Shown here piece after piece: positions 57,956 to 64,000 of a stretch of 64,000 nucleotides of DNA. The notes below the pieces were generated by a model that was not told the origin of the DNA, searched no databases, and was given only the letters and a program-made list of their open reading frames with translations. The stretch covers positions 1 to 64,000 of the forward strand of contig JBBDML010000018.1 of the NCBI GenBank assembly GCA_040878345.1, in the 5' to 3' direction. This stretch comes from ZC4RG35 sp040878345. Its GTDB lineage: Bacteria; Actinomycetota; Acidimicrobiia; Spongiisociales; ZC4RG35. The translations under genes were made by a program, and so were the position numbers. The number at the start of each line of letters is the position of its first letter. Position 1 is the first letter of the stretch.

Positions 57956-59398
57956 TCAGCCGCTGCTCTTCGCCACTTCGGCGAGGAACTCGGCATTCGA
58001 CTTGGTGGTCTTCAGTCGGTCGATGAGGAGCTCCAGGGCGGCTCCCGACTCGAGAGCCAGCAGCACCCGGCGCAGCTTCCACACTTGAGTCAACTCGGTC
58101 CGGTCAAACAACAGCTCCTCTTTCCTTGTTCCCGAGGCCTCGATGTCGACGGCCGGGTAGATCCTCTTGTCGGCCAGCTTGCGGTCGAGTCGGAGCTCCA
58201 TGTTGCCGGTCCCTTTGAACTCCTCGAAGATGACTTCGTCCATCTTGGACCCGGTCTCGACGAGGGCGGTGGCCATGATGGTCAGTGAGCCACCCTCTTC
58301 GATGTTGCGGGCCGCGCCGAAGAACCGCTTGGGTGGGTACAGCGCCTGGGAGTCGACGCCACCGGAGAGGATCCGGCCCGACGCTGGCGTCGCCAGGTTG
58401 TGGGCCCGGGCCAGACGGGTGATGGAGTCGAGGACGATCACCACGTCGGTCCCCATCTCCACCATTCTCTTGGCGCGCTCGATGGCGAGCTCGGAGACCT
58501 GAGTGTGCTCCTCGGCGGGGCGGTCGAAGGTGGAGTAGATGACCTCGCCTTTGACCGAGCGCTGCATGTCGGTGACCTCTTCGGGCCGTTCGTCCACCAG
58601 GACCACCATCAAGTAGCACTCGGGGTTGTTGGTGGTGATCGATTGGGCGATCTCCTGGAGCACCGTGGTCTTGCCCGCCTTGGGCGGGGAGACGATCAGA
58701 CCGCGCTGGCCTTTCCCGATCGGCGCGATCAGGTCGATGATCCGGGTGAGGATGTTGTTGGCCCTGCCCTCGACCTCGAGACGGAGTCTCTGGTCGGGGA
58801 ACAGCGGGGTGAGGCTCTCGAACTTGGGCCGGCGGGTGGCCTCGTCGGGGTCCATCCCGTTGACCTTGTCGATCCGCACCACTGCTGGGAACTTCTCCTT
58901 GGACCGTGGCGGCCGAATCGGGCCCGAGACGATGTCGCCCTTACGAAGACGGAACTTGCGCACCTGGTTGGCGGAGACGTAGACGTCCTTCTCTCCGGCC
59001 TTGTACCCGGTGACCCTCAGGAAGCCGTAGCCCTCGGGGAGGATGTCGAGGAGACCTTCACGCACCTCGAGGTCACCCTCGGGGATGTCTTCCTCGTGTC
59101 GGCGGTCGCGGTTGCGACCTCGGTCACGACGACGCTGGCCGCCTTGAGAGTCGAACCTCTGCTCGTCGCCATCGTCCTGGGCGTCGGGGCTGTCGAGGCC
59201 TTCCGGCCTCTCGGCTCGGGGCATCGCCCTGGGGAGGTCGACGTCGGCCTCGGCCACATCGTCGACGATCCCGCCGGTCTCCATCAGTGCCGATATCAGC
59301 TTGGACTTCTGGAGGCCGTCGACCTCCACGCCTGCCGCCTCGGCGATTTGCTTGAGTTCCTCGATTGACTTGCTCTGTAGTTGAGCTCGTGTGGTCAT
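57956..59398 (-). CDS. rho: transcription termination factor Rho
   Basis: Rho is the hexameric RNA helicase that ends transcription. The 480-residue protein has an N-terminal Rho_N domain (LQSKSIEELKQIAEAAGVEVDGLQKSKLISALME), a charged linker (DRGRNRDRRHEED) shorter than in Streptomyces and mycobacteria, the RNA-binding cold-shock domain (EGLLDILPEGYGFLR), and Walker A SPPKAGKTTVLQE. The C-terminus includes LSGGVDSQALYPPKRFFGAARN. The start is ATG 59398. Confidence 0.97.
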   Translation of the reverse strand: MTTRAQLQSKSIEELKQIAEAAGVEVDGLQKSKLISALMETGGIVDDVAEADVDLPRAMPRAERPEGLDSPDAQDDGDEQRFDSQGGQRRRDRGRNRDRRHEEDIPEGDLEVREGLLDILPEGYGFLRVTGYKAGEKDVYVSANQVRKFRLRKGDIVSGPIRPPRSKEKFPAVVRIDKVNGMDPDEATRRPKFESLTPLFPDQRLRLEVEGRANNILTRIIDLIAPIGKGQRGLIVSPPKAGKTTVLQEIAQSITTNNPECYLMVVLVDERPEEVTDMQRSVKGEVIYSTFDRPAEEHTQVSELAIERAKRMVEMGTDVVIVLDSITRLARAHNLATPASGRILSGGVDSQALYPPKRFFGAARNIEEGGSLTIMATALVETGSKMDEVIFEEFKGTGNMELRLDRKLADKRIYPAVDIEASGTRKEELLFDRTELTQVWKLRRVLLALESGAALELLIDRLKTTKSNAEFLAEVAKSSG

Positions 59399-59588
59399 GA
59401 GATCCTTCGCGACTCGTCCCACGGTGGGGAACAACCGGATCAGGTACTACCGCTGGGCACACAGCACAGGAGTTGTGCAGTTGCTGCGGGGGTCGCCGCC
59501 CAGGTCCCTTTGGCTGTGGCGGCTGTGTCCATCGTAGCCGTTCGCCGATCTAGCGCAAAGCAGCCACCGCGCCCGGTGCGGCAACGGT

Positions 59589-60833
59589 CTATCGGATCAG
59601 TTCGGCCAGGGCTGAAGCGTCGGCGTCGATGGTGATCAGGCGCTCGGCCGCGGTCATCACCCGCTCGAACCCGGTCGGGAGCCGCGGTCGGATCCCGGTG
59701 GCCTCCATCACCACATCGGGAAACTTGGCGGGATGGGCGGTGGCAACCACCAGCTGGGGGCGGGCCCCGATGTGGACGGAGCCAACCTTCCATGCGGTGG
59801 CGGTGTGGGGGTCCAGGGTGTAGCCGTGCTGTCGATCGACTTCGGCGATGGTGGCCCGGATCTCGTCGTCTTCGACCCAACCCGCCACGAACTCCTGATC
59901 GAGGGGTGCCTTCATTCGCTCCAGGTTGGACGGCACCTGGATGTCCATGGCCGGCGCCACCGTGGGGCTCACCGGCCCGAGCGGAGAGGCCTCACCGGTG
60001 ACCAGGTCGGTCAGGGCGTGGTTGGCGTTGTTGGCCAGAACGATGGTCTCGATTGGGGCCCCCATCTGTTTTGCGACCCAGCATGAGTAGGCGTTCCCGA
60101 AGTTCCCGGTGGGCACCGCCACGTCGAATGGCTCATCGATCCGAGCTGCGGCGTGCAGGTAGTAGCCGGCCTGGGCCGCCACCCGGGCCCAGTTGATCGA
60201 GTTGACGGCGAGGAGACCGGGAATGGAGGCAAACGCCTGCTTGACCATCGCCTGGCAGTCGTCGAAAGTCCCCCTCACCGCCACCACGACCACGTCCTCG
60301 TCGGTCACCGTGGTCATCTGCCGCCGTTGGAACTCCGAGACCCGACCCTCGGGGAAGAGCATGAAGATCCTCATCGACCCCCTGCAGGCCTCGATGGCGG
60401 CGGCGCCGGTGTCTCCACTCGTTGCCCCCAGAACCGTTCCCCGACCCACCTGGCGGGTGAGGAGCCTTGCAAGCACCTGGAGGGCGTGGTCCTTGAACGA
60501 CAGGGTTGGGCCCCAGAACAACTCGAGGACCAATCGACCATCGACCTCGACGATCGGAGCGACTTCCGGATGGTTGAACCGCGACGCCGCTTCCGTCACC
60601 AGATCCAAGGTCTCGCCGGCGCCGAACAGACGCAACGAGCCGGCGACTGCTTCGAGATAGGACCAGGTCTGCCATCCCTCGGCGAGGACCGGCATGTCCA
60701 CCGGCACATAGAGACCGTCGTCGGGAGCAAGGCCGCCCAGCAAGGCGCCCGTGAAGTCGACCGTAGGTGCCCGGCCGCGGGTGGATACGTATTGCAAGGA
60801 GTCGAACTCAGTCGCGACGTCGACGCGAGGCAC
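59589..60833 (-). CDS. thrC: threonine synthase
   Basis: ThrC converts phosphohomoserine to threonine. The 414-residue protein has the usual start LQYVSTRGRAPTVDFTGALLGGLAPDDGLYVP, the PLP lysine in GPTLSFKDHALQVL, the loop LGATSGDTGAAAIEA, and VPTGNFGNAYSCWVAKQM. The frame starts at GTG 60833, overlapping mgtC by 26 nt. A TTG at 60797, just before QYVSTRG, would remove the overlap and match the usual N-terminus better. Confidence 0.95.
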   Translation of the reverse strand: MPRVDVATEFDSLQYVSTRGRAPTVDFTGALLGGLAPDDGLYVPVDMPVLAEGWQTWSYLEAVAGSLRLFGAGETLDLVTEAASRFNHPEVAPIVEVDGRLVLELFWGPTLSFKDHALQVLARLLTRQVGRGTVLGATSGDTGAAAIEACRGSMRIFMLFPEGRVSEFQRRQMTTVTDEDVVVVAVRGTFDDCQAMVKQAFASIPGLLAVNSINWARVAAQAGYYLHAAARIDEPFDVAVPTGNFGNAYSCWVAKQMGAPIETIVLANNANHALTDLVTGEASPLGPVSPTVAPAMDIQVPSNLERMKAPLDQEFVAGWVEDDEIRATIAEVDRQHGYTLDPHTATAWKVGSVHIGARPQLVVATAHPAKFPDVVMEATGIRPRLPTGFERVMTAAERLITIDADASALAELIR

Positions 60834-61266
60834 CAGGCTCAGGGACCAGCGGGCTCCCGAGCACGGCTATCACGATCACGGTGATGACAGTGGCGCCGCC
60901 GGCGAGCAGGTATTGCCCGAGACCCGTGGCGACACCTATCCCGGCGGTGACCCAGATCCCGGCGGCGGTGGTCAACCCGACCACCCCCTCACCGGAGCGG
61001 ATGATCGCACCGGCGCCCAGAAAGCCGATCCCGGTGGCGATGGCTGCGGTCACACGAAGGACGTCGAGTCTGGCTGCCTCGCCCACGGCGGCGTCCCCGG
61101 ACAGGGCGAGGATGGCAGAGCCGGTGAACAGGGCGGCACCGGCCGATACCAGCATGTGGGTTCTGAGACCGGCCGGCTTGTCCTGGCGTTGACGGTCGTA
61201 CCCGACTGCCCCGCCCATCAGGGCCGCCAGCAGGACTCGGAGCAGGATCTCGACCTCCGGGCTCAT
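60808..61266 (-). CDS. MgtC/SapB family membrane protein
   Basis: The 152-residue protein has four to five hydrophobic helices and the MgtC core: LLRVLLAALMGGAVGYDRQRQDKPAGLRTHMLVSAGAALFTG, then TGIGFLGAGAIIRSGEGVVGLTTAAGIWVTAGIGVATGLGQY. It lacks the C-terminal ACT-like domain of longer MgtC proteins. MgtC proteins affect Mg/phosphate homeostasis and acid growth; here the role is unknown. It is co-directional with thrC. Confidence 0.92.
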   Translation of the reverse strand: MSPEVEILLRVLLAALMGGAVGYDRQRQDKPAGLRTHMLVSAGAALFTGSAILALSGDAAVGEAARLDVLRVTAAIATGIGFLGAGAIIRSGEGVVGLTTAAGIWVTAGIGVATGLGQYLLAGGATVITVIVIAVLGSPLVPEPGASRRRRD

Positions 61267-61326
61267 GGCCCGAACCCTACAAGGCCAGGTGGGCCTGCTA
61301 TCGCCCCCACCTACAATGAGGCCCAC

Positions 61327-61398
61327 GCTCCCGTAGCTCAGGGGATAGAGCACCGGCCTCCGGAGCCGGGTGCGCAGGTTCGAATCCTGCCGGGAGCG
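61327..61398 (+). tRNA. tRNA-Arg (anticodon CCG)
   Basis: The acceptor GCTCCCG pairs with CGGGAGC, followed by discriminator G. The D-stem is GCTC/GAGC, the anticodon stem CCGGC/GCCGG encloses CTCCGGA with anticodon CCG (reads CGG), and the T arm is GCAGG-TTCGAAT-CCTGC. The CCA end is not encoded. Its last bases recur twice downstream. Confidence 0.95.
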
Positions 61399-61555
61399 CA
61401 AGGGCCCTCGCTTCTCTCGGCCGTACCAAGTACCAAGTACCTAATACAGGTAAATACAGCCGGGAGCGCAAGTGCCCTCGCTTCGCTCGGCCGTACCGCT
61501 CGCTCCGCTCGCAGTACCAAGTACCAAGTACAGATAAATCCAGCCGGGAGGGCAA
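61390..61555 (+). repeat. tandem repeats containing the tRNA-Arg 3' end
   Basis: CCGGGAGCGCAAG, the last 9 bases of the tRNA plus flank, recurs at 61460 and, with one change (CCGGGAGGGCAAG), at 61544. The first two are followed by GCCCTCGCTTC-x-CTCGGCCGTACC, heptamer TACCAAG repeats and a similar A/T-rich segment (AATACAG, AAATCCAG). Periods are about 70 and 84 bp; the second unit holds an extra GCTCGCTCCGCTCGC segment. Confidence 0.8.
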
Positions 61556-61614
61556 GTCCACGGGTCTGGCCGCTCCTGACAACTCTGTCCCTGACCTGGC
61601 ATAGACTCACGGAT

Positions 61615-62403
61615 ATGCCCAGAGCCATATGGAAAGGCGCAGTCAACTTCGGGTTGGTCACCATCCCGGTCGGGCTCTACACCGCCACCGACAACAAGAC
61701 CCCCAAGTTCAAGCAGCTCCGCAAGACCGACCACTCCCCGATCCGTTACAAGCGGGTCGCCGAGGCCGATGGTGAGGAGGTCTCTTGGGACGACATCGTC
61801 AAGGGTTACGAGTTCGACAAGGACCGCTATGTGGTGTTCACCGATGAGGAGCTGTCCGCGGCGAACCCGGAGAGCAACAAGCTGGTCGATGTGGTCCAGT
61901 TCGTCGACGAGTCCGAGATCGACCCGATGATGTACAAGTCGTCCTACTACCTCTCCCCCGAGAAGACCGGGGTCAAGGCATACCGGATACTCGCCGATGC
62001 CCTCGCCGAGAGGGGCAGGGTCGGGATCGCCAAGGTCTCGATCAGAGAGAAGCAACAGCTGGCGACACTGCGGGCCAAGGACGGGGTCATTGTCATGGAG
62101 ACCATGTTCTGGCCCGACGAGATCCGAGAAGGCGAGTTCGAGGAGCTGGAGGGGGAAGTGGAGATCCGCTCCGAAGAGGTGAAGATGGCCGGGATGATCA
62201 TCGACAATCTGACCCGCCCCTTCGAGGCCTCCGAGTACGTCGACAGGAGCCGGGAGGCGGTGGAGGAGCTGGCGGCCAAGAAAGTGGCCGGCGAGGAGAT
62301 CGTGGCACCGGCCTCACCCGAGCCGACCAAGGTGGTCGACCTCCTCGAAGCTCTCAAAGCCTCGGTCGAAGCCACCAAGTCGAAACAGGCCAAGGCGGGC
62401 TAA
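61615..62403 (+). CDS. ku: Ku protein for non-homologous end joining
   Basis: Bacterial Ku binds DNA ends and recruits the ligase. The 262-residue protein has the core beta-barrel pattern (MPRAIWKGAVNFGLVTIPVGLYTAT, HSPIRYKRVAEADGEEV, VDESEIDPMMYKSSYYLSPEK). A basic, Lys/Ala-rich C-terminal tail follows. TAGACT at 61602-61607 lies 7 nt before the ATG, suggesting a leaderless transcript. It is convergent with the ligase gene, the two stops sharing bases at 62400-62403. Confidence 0.96.
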   Translation: MPRAIWKGAVNFGLVTIPVGLYTATDNKTPKFKQLRKTDHSPIRYKRVAEADGEEVSWDDIVKGYEFDKDRYVVFTDEELSAANPESNKLVDVVQFVDESEIDPMMYKSSYYLSPEKTGVKAYRILADALAERGRVGIAKVSIREKQQLATLRAKDGVIVMETMFWPDEIREGEFEELEGEVEIRSEEVKMAGMIIDNLTRPFEASEYVDRSREAVEELAAKKVAGEEIVAPASPEPTKVVDLLEALKASVEATKSKQAKAG

Positions 62404-63308
62404 CCCTCGCGCTCACCCTCCCAGGTCACCTGGTCCGGAGGCGTGTCGTCGACGCCTTTGTAAACCGGGGCTCGGAGATGGTCGTCATGGGTCCACTCCT
62501 TGTACTCGACTCCGATCACGATCGCAGGCTCGACCCACACCGGAGGTCCTCCCGGCGCCACCACCCGGTTGATGAACGGGCTGGTGGGACGTTTCAGCTG
62601 GGCCAGCGCCTCACTGAAGGCGGCCAGCGAGGCTTCATTGAACCCCGAGCCCACCGCACCGATCCAACGCAGACCTTCAGAGGTGTGCAGACCCACCAGG
62701 ACCGAGCCGAAGGTGGACGCCCTCCCGCCCTCACCGGGGAGGTAGCCCCCGACCACGGCCCGGAGGCGATGTCTGACCGCGATCTTCCTCCAGTCCGGTG
62801 TCCTCCTTCCGGGCAAGTAGGGAGACCCCCTCCGCTTGCCGACGATCCCCTCGAGACCCTGGGCCGCCACCGCCTCGAACAGGCCCACCCCGTGGGCGGG
62901 GGTCGGTTCGGGGACGATGATCGGCGGCGGGAGCTCCAGGCTCTCGAGCAGGCCCCGTCTCTCCAGGTAGGGCCGGGCGGTGACATCGACTCCGTGGAAC
63001 AACACGTCGAAGACGACCAGATTCACCTCTACCCGGGTCTGGATCAGAGAGAAGGAGGGCCGCCCCAGTTCGTCGAAGGCGACGATCTCGCCGTCGAGGA
63101 CCACCCCATCGGGGATTTCGAGACTCACAAGCTCAGGGAATCGGGCCAGGAGGTCGAGGCCCCGCCTGGAGCGAGCCCTCATGACCCCGAGACTCGAGCC
63201 AACGATGGCGCGATAGCCGTCCCATTTGACCTCGAACCACCAATCTTCGTCGTCGAACGGAGCCGGCCATGGCGTGGCCAGCATCGGTTCGTAGTCGGGG
63301 AGCTTCAA
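62400..63308 (-). CDS. ATP-dependent DNA ligase, NHEJ type, ligase domain only
   Basis: The 302-residue protein is the minimal ligase. The nucleotidyl-accepting lysine lies in WFEVKWDGYRAIV, motif IIIa/IV in VVLDGEIVAFDELGRPSF, motif V in EGIVGKRRGSPYLPGRRTPDWRKIA, and the OB-fold part follows (VVGGYLPGEGGRASTFGSVLVGL). The polymerase and nuclease domains of full LigD are absent, so it resembles LigC or the ligase half of a split LigD. Convergence with ku supports a role in end joining. Confidence 0.93.
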   Translation of the reverse strand: MKLPDYEPMLATPWPAPFDDEDWWFEVKWDGYRAIVGSSLGVMRARSRRGLDLLARFPELVSLEIPDGVVLDGEIVAFDELGRPSFSLIQTRVEVNLVVFDVLFHGVDVTARPYLERRGLLESLELPPPIIVPEPTPAHGVGLFEAVAAQGLEGIVGKRRGSPYLPGRRTPDWRKIAVRHRLRAVVGGYLPGEGGRASTFGSVLVGLHTSEGLRWIGAVGSGFNEASLAAFSEALAQLKRPTSPFINRVVAPGGPPVWVEPAIVIGVEYKEWTHDDHLRAPVYKGVDDTPPDQVTWEGEREG

Positions 63309-63769
63309 CCCCCGCCCAGTTCCTCGGCAACGACCCTGCTCACCACGCCCCCGTCCAGATCGCCACCGCGGGTCTTCATGAGGGTCCCGGTGACTCGCCC
63401 CGCAGCCTTGGGGTCCCCAGCCACCCCAAGCTCACCAATGGTGGCCTTGACCAGGGCCCTGGTCTTCTCCTCGTCGAGTTTGCTGGGCAGCCACCGGCCC
63501 AGGTACTCGATCTCGAAACCGAGCTTGTCTGCCAGGGGCCGGCCTCGTTCTCCCAGTCCGAGATACTCGGAGCGTGCCTTGTCCATCTTCTTGACGTAGG
63601 AGCCGATCACCTTCTGATGGAGGGCGTCATCGACCTCGCCGTTGAAACCGGGTTCACTCCTGGCGATGGCGATCTCGGTCTGGATCTGCCTGATCACATC
63701 CCGCCGCGGGGCGTCCTGCGCCCTCATGGCGGACTGGAGCTCGTCAGCCAGCTGCTCCTGGATGGTCAC
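63305..63769 (-). CDS. GatB/YqeY domain protein
   Basis: The 154-residue protein matches the YqeY family: LADELQSAMRAQDAPRRDVIRQIQTEI at the N-terminus, then VIGSYVKKMDKARSEYLGLGERGRPLADKLGFEIEYLGRWLP and a C-terminal GRVTGTLMKTRGGDLDGGVVSRVV. YqeY is related to the tRNA-binding tail of GatB, but its cellular role is not settled. The GTG start overlaps the GDPD stop (GTGA), so it is coupled to that gene. Confidence 0.92.
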   Translation of the reverse strand: MTIQEQLADELQSAMRAQDAPRRDVIRQIQTEIAIARSEPGFNGEVDDALHQKVIGSYVKKMDKARSEYLGLGERGRPLADKLGFEIEYLGRWLPSKLDEEKTRALVKATIGELGVAGDPKAAGRVTGTLMKTRGGDLDGGVVSRVVAEELGGG

Positions 63770-64000
63770 ATGCTCTCCCGGATCACATCGGGCATGTCGG
63801 TAATGATGCCCGACACCCCAATGGCGGCCAACTCGCCTGCCCGCACCGGCTCGTTGACGGTCCACGGGTAGACCGCCAGCCGCTCCCCGGCAGTCTCCAG
63901 CAAGAGAGCGTCCACCAGTCTGTGATCGGGAACCAATCCGGTGTGGTTGACGTCCAAGCCATGGTTGACGGCGTCGGCGAGCGCATCTGATGTGGCTACC
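63766..64000 (-). CDS. glycerophosphodiester phosphodiesterase (partial, C-terminus)
   Basis: The frame enters from the window edge and ends at 63766. The visible 77 residues match the end of a GDPD TIM barrel: VNHTGLVPDHRLVDALL, then AVYPWTVNEPVRAGELAAIGVSGIITDMPDVIR. GDPD enzymes release glycerol 3-phosphate from phospholipid headgroups. The N-terminal catalytic His/Glu region is outside the window. Confidence 0.85.
   Translation of the reverse strand, partial: VATSDALADAVNHGLDVNHTGLVPDHRLVDALLLETAGERLAVYPWTVNEPVRAGELAAIGVSGIITDMPDVIRESM

Noticed and set aside
61423..61531. CRISPR-like array
   Set aside because: Units are 7 bp heptamers and a 70-84 bp duplication, without spacer-repeat alternation or cas genes.
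60751..61614. Long open frame running into ku from upstream
   Set aside because: It passes through mgtC (antisense), the tRNA-Arg gene and tandem repeats. Ku homology starts only at ATG 61615.

Overview
The window is a high-GC chromosomal segment from a member of the Actinomycetota. A lineage near Acidimicrobiia or another uncultured actinobacterial group is my inference, not something I could test. Supporting signs are a nickel superoxide dismutase, a Ddn-type F420-dependent reductase family protein, a KorAB 2-oxoacid:ferredoxin oxidoreductase with fused gamma-alpha subunit, the gene order rho-rpmE-DUF1385-prfA-prmC-tsaC-glyA-atp, a Ku/ligase NHEJ pair, and many genes whose -10 hexamer lies 6-7 nt before the start codon (predicted leaderless mRNAs).

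Region 1 (1-9.3 kb) looks accessory. Short genes on both strands include NTF2/SnoaL-like proteins, RidA, small membrane proteins, lipoproteins, an ECF sigma factor with a membrane partner, a Rieske-like domain lacking cluster ligands, and DUF1232. They are separated by diverged copies of a roughly 70 bp intergenic repeat, all in the same orientation. One copy is split around a fragment of a luciferase-like monooxygenase gene.

Region 2 (9.3-15.5 kb) is a bacterial microcompartment locus on the minus strand: rpiB-deoC-BMC-T-BMC-H-BMC-P-aldehyde dehydrogenase-BMC-T-BMC-P-BMC-P, with a divergent HTH/coiled-coil gene. It matches the sugar-phosphate-utilising (SPU) type. All three enzymes carry N-terminal amphipathic extensions that look like encapsulation peptides. 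The inferred path is deoxyribose 5-phosphate to acetaldehyde plus glyceraldehyde 3-phosphate, then acetyl-CoA. No phosphotransacylase or alcohol dehydrogenase lies nearby.

Region 3 (15.5-32 kb) is mixed housekeeping: an EamA transporter, metG, sodN divergent from a predicted SodX-protease/AlkA-glycosylase fusion, a cysK-tusA-dsrE sulfur operon, an amidase, korAB, a toxin-antitoxin pair with an operator array, and argGH.

Region 4 (32-45.8 kb) holds an F420-type reductase, a paaABCDE phenylacetyl-CoA epoxidase operon with a TetR gene and a palindromic operator, an ABC-F/DDAH/DUF1801 operon, a VapBC pair, and several secreted proteins (TIMP-like/propeller protein, two related lipoproteins, a metzincin).

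Region 5 (45.9-64 kb) is the core block: a complete F0F1 ATP synthase operon with a CRP-like palindrome at its promoter, glyA, tsaC, prmC, prfA, rpmE, rho, thrC, mgtC, tRNA-Arg(CCG) with tandem copies of its 3' end, the NHEJ pair, yqeY, and a GDPD gene cut by the window edge.
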